From the NCBI GenBank assembly GCA_011317545.1, contig WUJK01000002.1, positions 1,054,001 through 1,118,000 of the forward strand: a stretch of 64,000 nt of DNA, written 5' to 3'. Source of the DNA: Coniella vitis (lineage: Eukaryota > Ascomycota > Sordariomycetes > Diaporthales > Schizoparmaceae). The position numbers and the translations under genes were made by a program. Shown here piece after piece: positions 32,789 through 43,671 of the stretch; position 1 is the stretch's first letter; every line of letters starts with the position of its first letter. A model generated the notes under the pieces. The model did no database searches and had not been told where the DNA came from. It worked only from the letters and a program-made list of their open reading frames with translations.

Positions 32789-35700
32789 ATTGATGTTGGT
32801 GAGAGGCCGTCGCGATTACCAAACCTAGACTCGTGTGAGTTGTTGAGGTTGTTCGCACGTGTAACAAGACACAGAGTGGAAATGAAGTCATAAGGAAGAC
32901 CAAAAAACTGTTTGCAAGCGTTAGATATTACTGTTTCTTTCTTGTGTTTGGGGCACTTGCTATCCATGACCAGACCCTTGGACTGCGACGACACAATGTA
33001 ATTTTTATTTTATTTTTGGGAATATTCAACGAATCTGTCAAAAAGCTATGCAAGTCTAGTTGCTGCTATTGTGAGCGACGATGATGTTTACTCTTCGAAT
33101 TAAAACTCATGCTGATCATAGGTGGGTCTCGGGTCATGGAGACATCTTGTGTGGGGTCTTGCTCCAGTTGTTGTGCTCAAATCTTATCGCTATACGGTAG
33201 TCCTAATGTTCTGCAGGTAAAACATAAAGCTCAAATTGAAGTCTGGCTGGAATAAGCCTGAGTAGCTTTGACCATCCATGACCTTATGAGACATGCTATC
33301 ACTGGTTTGCGGTCGGCTACTCGGTACCTTAGCTGCAACGACGCATCATCATTGAATTTGGCACCCCTGACAAGAAATTGAATGTTATAATTAACCTTAA
33401 ATCCTGGTAAGATCTAGTTGCAGGATTTCCCTGAGAATTGAGGAGTATTATGTTGATTTGTGATCTTACTCACAACGTTAAGGCGTCGGAAGGATATAAC
33501 AAGCTAGTAGCATACTAATATTGAATGTCAGTCTTTTGACTTGTCAAGGGATAATATACGCTTCAAAGGGGCCTGGAAATGCCTCGAGTGGCATGGGCAG
33601 TAGTTCAGTCGGTACTCACGTCAACGCCTGATCAAATCCCCCATTTCAGGTCGATACCCAATGTTGGTTCCAACTTTCGACTGGTCCAGTTCAATCCTTA
33701 ACAGGGTTTTTTGAAGGATTGAGTCCCTCCTTCATGATGGTCATGTGAATGGCGGATACTGCTCGTGGCCTGCATTTGCCGACGGGATCAAGAATGACTG
33801 ATCAAGGATGGGGAAGCTGTGTATATGCCTTTGCGCTCATGTGGTGACATTCAAGCACTCAGACCTGGCATCCTGTTTTCAGAGACATATAATGGTGAAC
33901 TTGATGCATATTTACAATAAGACTGAGAGCTAGGGCATGCGTTTTGGTCTCTGAGAACCCCATCTCACATCATCATGCACTCTGTGGGAAGAAAAAATAA
34001 ATGGAAAAGGTAATAGACTCCGGATCACTGAGTTTTTGGATATAAGAGCTGATCACATTGTAGTCAAACGTCGGTTGCGGTCCGCCAGATATTGCTACAA
34101 GACCGCTGATTCAACAGGCCAGTGAGTATATCATGCCTTCAATGTATACCAATCCAAGAGGAGGACTGCTGTTGCTCTCTTATGGAGGTTGTTTTTTTCG
34201 AGTCGAACTTACAATCATCAGTCTGGTAACATGATAATGTGAAAAACCCAACTCTGCCAGACTTCTCCACGCCATCTTGACCCTCGCAGTTTTACCGTTC
34301 TTCTTACTCTAGCAGTCAAATATTCTCTCTAGCAAACAAGCTGTAGAATATGGCTTCAGGTATGAGGCATGTGATACCTTCTCGTAGATATAGCCAGCCA
34401 CCTTGCTGTGTAAATGGCCTGGACAATTGTAGCTGCTGACGGGGGTTGTGATTTCTTATGCATGAATCTGATACGGAAAGGAAAAATCATAACTTTCTGC
34501 TCCGGCATAAGTATCTACTACTTGTCGAACGAGGCTATAATGAGCTCAGGCAACACGGAGACACTGTCTGTTTACTAAACCCCGTAAAGATAAGATTGCC
34601 TCTGTGAGTGTATTTGTCATTGTGGATACATTGAAACTCAACATGAAGTCGAGGAGACTGACTCTTCGGCACTGTCGATTTAGCCGCAGGGTCTTGACCA
34701 TCGAACTCTTGTGGGTTTGGTTCTTGAAGGAGCCCTGGACTATGACCGGAGGAATTGGTATCAACATGTCCTTTCCCACTTTGCTAGCCGCGGGTATCAA
34801 AGCTGTGGTATTCTTCGTCGCCTATGAATCAGTATGCCGTAGTCGCAACCTCTTCTGCCCAGAAAAATGGTTGTCGTCACTAGGAGCTGCTCTTAGCCTT
34901 CGGTCTATCCGTATCAATTCTTATAGATCAATGCATGGTTGATACACCTCGGTGAATTGCACATATGTTGCAGGGTCTTGCAGCAACCACTGTTAAATTG
35001 AGATAACAGACTGGCCTATGTTTCGACATTTGTTGGGGGTTGAGGCCATATCTTGAACAGTCTGAACTGGATGCAAAGAGGAGAGTCCAGTGATCCAGCT
35101 GTTTGTTTACAGTAGACTTCGTCTCCAAGTAACCCAGCAGAAGTATTCTCGGTCCCCAGTTCAAAAACATTTGTACCTCGTCTTAGAAGGGAGCGATGCC
35201 ATGATGGGGTGAATGCAGCTCTTTACGGCGTGCCAGATGCGGTAGAGTAATCCATCTGCATGCGAGTATCTTCATGGGGCAGTAAGAGTGTACCCTTATT
35301 GGATCTGTCAAGTCTGCTGCACAAGGTGGGACGAGCCCACCCACGCGTAAGCACCGCCAGTTTAAAAGATTGCCACATATGAAGCCGCTTTCAACCTTTT
35401 TATTTCGCTAGCTCCTCATAAAATAACAACTGCAAAGTCCCGAAACGAAAGTGAAGAGTCAATGGGAAGGTAGTAAATCGTCAGCGTAAATTCCGTCGTC
35501 AAGATTCTATAATCGCAAGGAGAGAGACCGTGCCCAAATCAAACCGTCAGGCAATCACCTCATAAATTCATCTTCAACATCTTGGTTCTCACTTACCATC
35601 CAGGTCTTGAATGCAATCCAACCAGAAGGACCAACTACCTTGTACCTCTTCCTCCACATACCCTAGGCCTGCTGTCCATACGCAGCACCTCAGAGAGAAG

Positions 35701-38393
35701 ACACTCCTCGGCTCCGGAGTGACAAAGAAGCCATTCTCAAGAGTCGTTTTCGTTCTCAAGACGCTATGATTCCTCTATGTCGTTGGTTCTCGCCACGCCT
35801 ATCAAAATATCCAAAGCTCTGTATGCCAACACACATTGTCATCCACCACAGACCACGTGTCAAGGCCCTGGATATACAATATACTTGACGATACATTATC
35901 CATATCCGTCATCGGCATCAGAAATACAGCCTCGCTCTCATCATTCGCCAGAGAGCGAGTGAAGTCAGGAGCCAACGAGGAAAACGACGACAACGTCGTC
36001 GTCGTCTCATTTGCAAGCTTTGTACTCGTCGTGTGCCAGGAGATGGAGCATCAGCCGTACACTGCGCCTGCTGAAGGAAGTCCAAGAGATTGGTAACGGT
36101 AGAAGAGGACAAGGGAAATGAAGAGTTCTCACTAAGGCCAATGGCGAGATGAGAGTGTGACCCGAGTATAATAGCTAGGAGAACAGGGCTCGAGACGAGG
36201 CGGTGGAGACGGTGCTGCTGGCCTTGTTGGGTCTAATGAAGCGAGTTTGCGCGTTTCAGCCAATGACTTGATAATAGAAGCGGTCCTTTGGGGGCAAAGA
36301 CGAGAGAAAGAGCAAGCTAGCGGTCAAAGGCAGTTGAGGCTGGCGGCTAATGCGACAGTGAGGGTGGCCTTACCGACATTGGTTATGTCTGTTGGCGGAG
36401 GGAGTTGACCTAGAGTCTGTCGAACTTGTAGATTTTCTAGCTGTTTGCTGCTGCTTATGGAGAGACAGGAAGCAAATGTTGCGCGATCCTGTGCTCCATA
36501 TGAAGAGAGCAGCATCTCTCTCCCCCCCTCTCTTTTGACATCTCGCCAGGATGTATATTGGACTCACTCAAAGTGTCAACATCTGGAACATTGCCTGCCT
36601 TGAAGACTGAATTTGTCGCATCAACGAGACGTTGACAAATTCATGTTCTCAGGGCGCAAAGAGAATTACACATTTAGCATAAGCCCTCGCAGTTGGGGTG
36701 CTCCCAATATGCATGAGCCCTACATTATTGATTTGCAACTTACTACTACACAGTATTTAAGTTTGCCTGCAAGGGCCACTTGGAATAGGTTGAAATGCAG
36801 GCCTGACAGGCACAGCTGTCATAAGTATTCGAGAAGGTTCCAAGCCCGCACAGCCATACCTATACATAGTAATATAAGTGCCGCGAGTCTTGTACAAGCG
36901 CGCCGGCCTTCGGAGATATTCTATTGACGGCGATCTTTTGAGGTATGTACTATGTACATTGTACAGCCCTGCCCAGCCGCCGTACATGTAATAGCTCGCT
37001 TCTCCCCCCAAAAATGTCGAACAATATGACGATGGCCAAGTGCACAATTACATCGTCCTACAATCACCCTATATCCTCGTTGACGCAAACTGCCGAGAAC
37101 TGGAATGGCGATAGGCTACCTCGATCAAGGTTTGTGCTTGGGTGACGTGCCGGTGCGCAAAGGGAGAAGAAATCCATGAGACAAAAACGCGTTGAAACGG
37201 GAGAGGATCACCAAAGAGAACGATACATAGCAGATGCCCAGATGCCTTGTCGCAACGCTGAGCGACAGCTGTTACAAGGTGAGACAGACGTGTCAACAAG
37301 GGCTCTAGGGGCGCGGCAGCACTTGTCCGTCAAGGGACGATCACGGGAGCACCCATCGTGTGCTAATGTTCAGCAAGGCTTTTGCTTGAAGCTGGCAGGC
37401 GTAAATAACGGGCAGAAACGACCGGGTTTGCCGTTCGTATCTGCAGTTGGCAGGCCTCAAGGGCCTGCGTTCTTCTCGGTTGTGGGGAATGCAGCTCAGA
37501 AATCTGGGGTAATGCGGCGCTAAAAGAGCCCTGGGCAGGGCCCCTGGCGGACCCCAGTAATGCCTAGCAGAAGCCTGCAACAGCGCACGCGGCTCATTAC
37601 GGCGGGTGCGAGGGCTTTCCAGCAGTATCGTACCAGCCATCAACAAAGAAAGCTAGCAGCAAGGCATTCCTGACAGAGCAGCGACAGGCCTACCCTGCCC
37701 CAAATACACACATGACCGTTTCGTCGTCAAAGTTTTACCTAACACAAACAGAATGAGACTTTGTTCACCTCAACAATTGCACAGATTTACCCCCTGGCTG
37801 GCCTCATCAGTTGACCATGTGCCCCGTTGGAGCCGCCCTCTGATGACTAATGAATCGACGAGTCGAGCGGCTTTGTGAGACAACTCGCGAAGAAAACGAA
37901 AGATCGGGAAGGAGCGAGCGAGGAGAAGAAGCAGATCCAGTGACGTCCAAGCTTGTCAGTATGTTTAACATAGTATTTTCCACCAAAAAAGAGGGAGGCC
38001 CATGCGACATCGCTCGCCTGCATCGGAGGCGGGCGTGGCGCTATCTCGCTGACCGAGACATTTGACGTCGGCTTCCGTCGGACGAGGCTGCAGGGTGCCA
38101 ACTCGGCCGGGTCTAGCAGGCGCAATGTGCGATATCGCAAGCCTCTCGCCTCGCGCCAGATGCCAATGCTTCTCTCAATGGTACTATGTGTTTCTATTGT
38201 TAATAGTTTTTCTGTTGCTTGAAACTGAGCGCCGCCGGTCAGTGGCCGAGATGAGAGGGTCGCTGAGGTGCTTCCAGAGAGTCCAGTGCTCCCGAGTTTT
38301 TCCGATGCATCATCCAATTGTCAACATGCTTGACTGTGCTCTTTCCCCCACGCAGGAGCTTTGACAAGGCACGGTGCGAAACAGAGCCAGGCC

Positions 38394-38425
38394 GGCGAAG
38401 GGCGAGGCTGGCGAAGGGCGAGGCT
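38394..38425. repeat. Two exact tandem copies of a 16-bp GC-rich unit
   Basis: GGCGAAGGGCGAGGCT occurs twice head to tail, with a further partial copy of similar sequence just upstream. It lies in the gene-sparse region; function unknown. Confidence 0.85.
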
Positions 38426-38986
38426 GGGTTGCAGCAGGGCATATGGGAGGTTCGAGAGAAGCTCGTAGGCGACAGCCAATGGTTGTTGCTTGATGGCTGT
38501 ATGGTGACTGGTGGCTCGCGGATGGTCGTAGGGAGAGTATCCAAGGCGGCTGTTGTTGATGGTGCGTTGCCCTTGCGCTTTTTGGCGGCTGTTATGCTGT
38601 ATCGCTGTCAAAATGGTCTATTTGCGGAACGTGCACGCGACTGCAGCAAGCACGTGCGGTGCTGAGCTGGGCAAGGACAACATTTAAATAACAGCGCTCA
38701 GATTGGCTCGGTAGGGTGACGATGTTCGTCGCTGAAGTGGGCAGCGCGGCATGTCGAGGATCGCGATGGCAGTGACGGGTGGTGTCTCGTGGTCGACTAG
38801 TCATTCAGGATGAGGAAGATCCACCATCCCGCCCCTCTGGCCTCCAGCGGGTCTCTTTTGGAGCCCTAGGACCCTGTGCCATACAGCCATAGTACTATAT
38901 TAGCGCTAAATGAATGGGGCTACAGTGGCCATCTGACCCGTGTGACCGACCCCTGGTTCCCCATCAAAATTTTAGTGTACTGCTAG

Positions 38987-39010
38987 TACTATGTACGATG
39001 GTACATAGTA
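38987..39010. repeat. Hairpin made of two inverted copies of the dispersed 9-mer
   Basis: TACTATGTAC, a 4-base loop (GATG), then GTACATAGTA: a perfect 10-bp inverted repeat. Each arm contains one copy of the 9-mer that recurs across the window's intergenic DNA. Confidence 0.9.
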
Positions 39011-39209
39011 GTGGTAGCTCTTGGGTAGCATTGTTCAGCCTTTCTTGTCGGCTCATCCGTCAAAGCAAGGGGAGGAGAAAAAAACAGGAAGAGAAAAAAA
39101 AGTTCGATGGACCCACGTGTTTGTTTCGCCTCTCTGTTGGAGACATGTACAATGAACTGCTGCTAATTACCGATTGCGCAGAACGGCTTGTATCCTTTGC
39201 TTTTACTCT

Positions 39210-39230
39210 TTTTTTTTTTTTTTTTTTTTT
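39210..39230. repeat. Poly-T tract (about 20 bases)
   Basis: An uninterrupted run of roughly 20 T in an otherwise pyrimidine-rich stretch of the gene-sparse region. It could be a nucleosome-excluding tract or a polyadenylate remnant; nothing else supports a retroposon here. Confidence 0.8.
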
Positions 39231-40531
39231 GCCTTTGCCATTTGCCATCTTAACTTTCAGGCGCGTATGTCTTCTCCGAGGAGATGTCCGCTGTGTCACA
39301 TGGGCTATTGCTTTGGTTGGTTACATGTACAGTAAAGTAAGCTGGCAACTGGCGAGGAAGAAAATGTGTGTGTGTGTGTTTGAACTGGCAGGACGGTTGG
39401 GCGGCTGGGTGCGACCGTGACAAAGAGATACTCGAGGCTATGGCTGTCGCCGGTTTTCATTACTCAATCCTCAGGTAACAGCAGCCTCTGTTGACCCCGG
39501 CATGAATCACCCTTGAACCCCACCTTCGCTTTTCTTCCTGCTGTGCCAGTTGCCAGGCTGTGCTCACATGGCACAATTGTATAGCATTCGCACGAGTGCA
39601 CGCACCATTCTGCGGCCGGGACAGCGAAATCAAATCAATGGTTTGAGCGTACTGCTATGTACATAGCATCTAGTGTCTGTACTTGCTGTACTTGGCGGGA
39701 TGTGCAGGCAATCACTCTGCCATTGCCGTGACGTGACGTTGAATGTTTCCCTTTTTGGGCACTTGGCCTTACCCTCATAGGTCGACGGTTCGCCGCCCCT
39801 TCCAAAGCATCGCGCCTGCCCAGGGGTACATATTACTGTGCATCAACGTCCCTTCCCCCAAATACCGCTATACCTCTCTGCCTGGCACTCACTCCTTCCC
39901 ATCATCATTAGCTCCCAAACATGTGCATTGCTAGAAAGGTCTGAATCCAGCCAATCCTTTCCGTTGCCGGCGCCCTTGCTTCGGCCTCGTTTTGCTTTGC
40001 ATACGCTCCAATCTTGACACCTTCTCTGGGGTCCCACGCAACAATTCACCGCAGATTGAGCCGCACAGTACGTCGTTACGCTACTGGCTCGGACACCACA
40101 CATAGTACCCTTCCCTTGAATATTGCATCTAGTTTTTTCCATATTTTTTATTCAACCCGTTCGTGGTGGGCAGGCTGTCTCGACCGTAATTTCGCTTTTT
40201 CCCCGCCCACGACAACCTTCTCGACGGCCGTTTACCTAAAACTTCCTTCTCTGTGACTAATAGAAAGATTCTGTACGGCCACTCTGCGCTCCCGCTTACC
40301 GCGAAGGCCTCAGCCAGATCACCCGCGCCGCTTTCCACTTGTCTCCCCCCAGTGTCTCACGCATACGTACCTACGCAGCAACAACGCACGAACCCACGCG
40401 CACACACTGCCCTGGTGCCTCCGCAGCCTTCCTCCTCCTCCTCCTCGTCCCAGGCTGCGGCTCCTCCCTCTATTTCCCGGTTTGCTCCGCGACACTCGAC
40501 AAGGTCGCCGAGATCCACTTTGTCGGCAAGC

Positions 40532-42475
40532 ATGGCCGTCGCTGAGATAGCAGCTTCTCCTCCCCACCAAGGGAGGGACGACCAGCCTACCAGATACAAA
40601 TCCAGGGCTAGCCACCCTGACGATGCTTGTCCGCCACGCTCTGACCTTCTCAAGGACTCCAACGGCCGCTCCTCTTTTTCGTCCATAAGAGAAGACGACA
40701 CAGACTTGGCCCAGGTCTTTACCGCCTCAAAGGTCTCTTCCTACAGCCTTCAGCCCGACTCCGTCCTCGTCGACGACCTACTGCCGTCCATGGGAACCAT
40801 GGTGCAGCAGGCTGAATTCTTCCCGCCCGTCACTCGACCCGACAGCCGCCTGCACGGCAACTGGTTCCCAGCCGACAACTTTAAAGGATGGAAGCAAATC
40901 AACGTCAAGGGCCGTCTGGCCAGCAGGAGCTTTGGTGACCTGCATTCTATGAACTTGGCTTGGGCCGCCCGCGCTACCGACGCTATTCGAAGACGCCGTC
41001 CGTCCGTTCCTGGCGATGCGCCTATCGAGAGGCTGCCCCTCGAGCTTCTCAGCAGCATCATCGGCCTGCTGGTCATCGACGTCCCGCCCAACAGCGTCAC
41101 CAAGCGCAACATCGACCTCATGTCTTTGCTACTCACTTCAAAGAAGATGCATGGTGCTACCTTGGTCACGCTGTACCGCCAGGTCACAATCCCTCACTCT
41201 GCCATCTTCAAGAAGTTCCTCAACCATGTATCGTCCCACGCTGCCCTTGGTACCCTAGTGCGACGATTTGACTTTTCTCACTTCAACCCGAGCATGATGT
41301 TCACCACGGCCAGTGAGCGCTCACTGGCTCAAAACCTGACGGCGACCACGCTGCTACAGGCTCTCGAGTTGACTCCTCACTTGCAGGAGTTCTTGGCTCA
41401 GGAGCACATTGACGGTGACATTGACGTGCAAGTCCTGCGAAAGCTCTTTTTCGGTTTGGACAGAATCACTGCGCTCGACTTTTGCGGCTGCACGGCTACT
41501 ACCTTCCGTTCCGCCTTCATCGATGCCCTTCCGCCGATTCACGAGGCTCAAGAGTTGGTCTTGAAGCGACTATCGCTGCACAAGTGTACTACGCTGCCCA
41601 GCACCGTTTTCGAGAACCTTCTTCCTCGTTTGCCCAACCTTACTCATCTCGACGTCGCGGGCACTCGTATCACTGACGCTGCTCTGGCGTCCATTCCTCA
41701 CACTGCTCGGCTTACGCACCTCAATCTGGCCAAGTGCAACAACTTGTCCGCGGATGCCATCATTGACTTCTTGTCGACGCATCCCGCTGTGACTAGCATT
41801 GGGCCACCAGCGCCAGGCGGTTTAGTCTTCCTCTCTCTGTCTACTGATGCCAGCACGCACGAGACCTTTGATGAGGACGCGATCACGCGACTGCTCCCGA
41901 TCCTGCCTGAGTCGCTCAAGTCGCTATCTCTGAAGGGAAGCCGAATGACTAGCAAGCACATCAAGCTCTTGCTGCCCCTCACTAAGCACCTTGAGGAGCT
42001 TGCCCTGGGCCGCGGTCTCGGTCTCTCCGAGGTCAATGATTTATTCGTGCCCAAGCCTGCCCCTCTGCAGGCAGACACAATGGATGTAGACGAGCCCTCA
42101 TCTCCTGCAGAGGAATGGCAACCACACACGCTTCACTATCTGGATCTCTCCGATCTTTGGTCCACCGAACTCAATCTTCCCACACTTTACGACGTCACCC
42201 AATGCGCTCTGCTTACGCGCCTTACAGAGCCACTTGAGGTGGTCGAGGTGTCCGCCGACGTCGGCCGCCGTCTTAGGGAGGCGCCACTGGGCCGACTAGG
42301 GTGGCGTCGCAGTGAGATTGTAGCACGCACTTGGATTGTGCGTGACAGGCCGATTCCGACTGAGAGCAGAGCCTGGAAAATGGGCGCTGAGAGCTGGGGC
42401 ATGCGCAAAGTGCCTGTCGCAAGAGCAGATGTTGGAGGCATGTATGGAAGCTACATGTTTGCCAGGCGGCTGTGA
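40532..42475 (+). CDS. Leucine-rich-repeat protein with F-box-like segment
   Basis: A single open frame. The first in-frame ATG is at 40532 (context AGCATGG), giving 647 aa; the frame is open for 93 codons upstream without an ATG, so an upstream exon is possible. The first ~160 residues are low complexity. An F-box-like helix block begins near 171 (IERLPLELLSSIIGLLVID), followed by LMSLLLTSKKMHGATLVTLYR. LRR-type units then follow (LVRRFDFSHFN, ITALDFCGCTATTF, LTHLDVAGTRITDAALA, LTHLNLAKCNNLSADAI, LKSLSLKGSRMTSKHI, LHYLDLSDLW). This is the cysteine-free fungal variant of the F-box/LRR arrangement, which usually selects substrates for SCF ubiquitin ligases. The F-box is weak, so LRR is secure and ligase function is inferred. 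Confidence 0.82.
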   Translation: MAVAEIAASPPHQGRDDQPTRYKSRASHPDDACPPRSDLLKDSNGRSSFSSIREDDTDLAQVFTASKVSSYSLQPDSVLVDDLLPSMGTMVQQAEFFPPVTRPDSRLHGNWFPADNFKGWKQINVKGRLASRSFGDLHSMNLAWAARATDAIRRRRPSVPGDAPIERLPLELLSSIIGLLVIDVPPNSVTKRNIDLMSLLLTSKKMHGATLVTLYRQVTIPHSAIFKKFLNHVSSHAALGTLVRRFDFSHFNPSMMFTTASERSLAQNLTATTLLQALELTPHLQEFLAQEHIDGDIDVQVLRKLFFGLDRITALDFCGCTATTFRSAFIDALPPIHEAQELVLKRLSLHKCTTLPSTVFENLLPRLPNLTHLDVAGTRITDAALASIPHTARLTHLNLAKCNNLSADAIIDFLSTHPAVTSIGPPAPGGLVFLSLSTDASTHETFDEDAITRLLPILPESLKSLSLKGSRMTSKHIKLLLPLTKHLEELALGRGLGLSEVNDLFVPKPAPLQADTMDVDEPSSPAEEWQPHTLHYLDLSDLWSTELNLPTLYDVTQCALLTRLTEPLEVVEVSADVGRRLREAPLGRLGWRRSEIVARTWIVRDRPIPTESRAWKMGAESWGMRKVPVARADVGGMYGSYMFARRL

Positions 42476-43671
42476 GGCCCGTCCCCATTATATTTTCCGC
42501 GGAGCCGATCAATCGTAGCAAGAGCAAGCGACCCTGCAAAAGCTTCATCCCGAACATATTGATACATGACATCGGTGCCTGGTATGGCTTTACGATTACG
42601 AACTGCCCTCAGGATATTCTGCAAATTTTCCCTATTCTTTGAACTTTATTTGCTTTAGCGAGTTTGGGGTATTGCACTGGGACATTGCGTGGAGTTCAAC
42701 GGGGAGCAACGGTACAGACGCCAAATGTCAGAGACTTGGGCGTCACCTTCATTTTCGTGCACGCGTGTCAGCAGGGTCAAAGGGAGCAAAAGGATACTGG
42801 TCTACTGGAGCAAGCATGTATTTGCGTTATTCTTTGCTTTTCTTCGTACTTGGCCGAGTTTGACTGTTTCTATGGGGAAAAGTTTACGAAAGGTCATGAA
42901 ACGTGATACCACAGCAGCAGGCAAAGCAAGCAACTTTATCTTTTTTTCTTTTTGCATTTCCTGTTGTTCTGATCTCCTTGTCATGCCTCTTTTATGTATG
43001 CATTCCGATACTCTTTGTTCGTTCCGTTGCACTAGTACCTGCTACAAGCATGGAGAAGGAAAGCCGTATAATTGAAGCTATACTGCAGAGCATAATGTTA
43101 CCTGTTACCTCACACCTTTATGATCTATTAGTCCTTTGATTAACTTGCTGAGTCCCGAGTACGAATAGCGCTGAGTAAAGCGAGTATTGAACAAGACGAA
43201 CGAATAGCGTGTAGGACAAGTCTCGCTTGAGAAAGAGATTGTAAATGCAACTTGGATTGTTCATTATCATGCCTCATGTCTTGTCAAGAAAATCTCCCCT
43301 TCCCTCTTAACCAGCCACCAAAAGCAAGCCTTCATGCAGCTTTTAGCAGCTGCTACCATCCTCGGTCTACTGTAGTGGTGACCTAGCAAGCACGCAGGTG
43401 TGTCAAAATACCATTATATTATGGAAATCTCGTCGGGTATCCTTGTGTTTTGTTATGTTGTCCTCTCTTATGGGTATGGTTGGATCGTGCAGACTAGGTG
43501 CATTGGCATACCTGCCATACTCGCTTCACCATATCTGTTCCTCTTGAGCTGGTAGTGGTGATCACATATCCAACGGGCCCTGAGTTATTTTCCCAGGGCA
43601 GTCCTCCCGGTAATTGAAAGTGATCAGCTTGCCGAAGCGGTAGGAAAGGACGGCCTGCTTTAGGGCTGCTA
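42476..43671. other. Convergent 3' region between the LRR gene and the ING-PHD gene
   Basis: No gene seen. Frames are short and overlap on both strands. T-rich patches near 42938-42960 may belong to the LRR transcript's 3' end. Confidence 0.6.

Larger units (their letters stand above)
32789..40531. other. 7.7-kb gene-sparse region
   Basis: No gene can be supported. The left part (to about 36000) is relatively AT-rich with frequent stops in all frames. The longest frames (34604-34942 plus, 35836-36096 plus, 37847-38317 minus, 38914-39420 plus) have no family resemblance, and the last spans a 20-base T-run. No terminal inverted repeats or transposase motifs were seen, and composition is not extreme enough to show RIP. 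Dispersed 9-mers occur at 36863, 36948, 38987 and 39002, with a variant palindrome GCTATGTACATAGC at 39654-39667. The right end (about 39700-40531) is the pyrimidine-rich promoter and leader of the gene at 40532. Confidence 0.6.

Noticed and set aside
33600..33680. tRNA-like stretch with A-box-like (TAGTTCAGTCGGT) and B-box-like (GGTCGATACCC) sequence
   Set aside because: No paired acceptor, anticodon or T stem can be formed around the boxes. At best it is a very decayed tRNA fragment.
34546..34942. Frames on both strands with hydrophobic stretches, suggesting a decayed membrane-protein gene
   Set aside because: No intact domain could be matched. The resemblance to a helix-rich protein is too weak to call a pseudogene.
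32789..36000. Possible RIP-mutated transposon
   Set aside because: The sequence is only moderately AT-rich. No terminal repeats, target duplications or transposase-like residues were seen.
35770..36096. Plus-strand frame without an upstream ATG
   Set aside because: It has no start codon, recognisable domain or clear splice partner.
37847..38317. 156-codon minus-strand frame
   Set aside because: Composition is not coding-like, and there is no family resemblance or neighbouring exon.
38914..39420. 168-codon plus-strand frame
   Set aside because: It runs through a 20-base T-run giving polyphenylalanine; chance frame.
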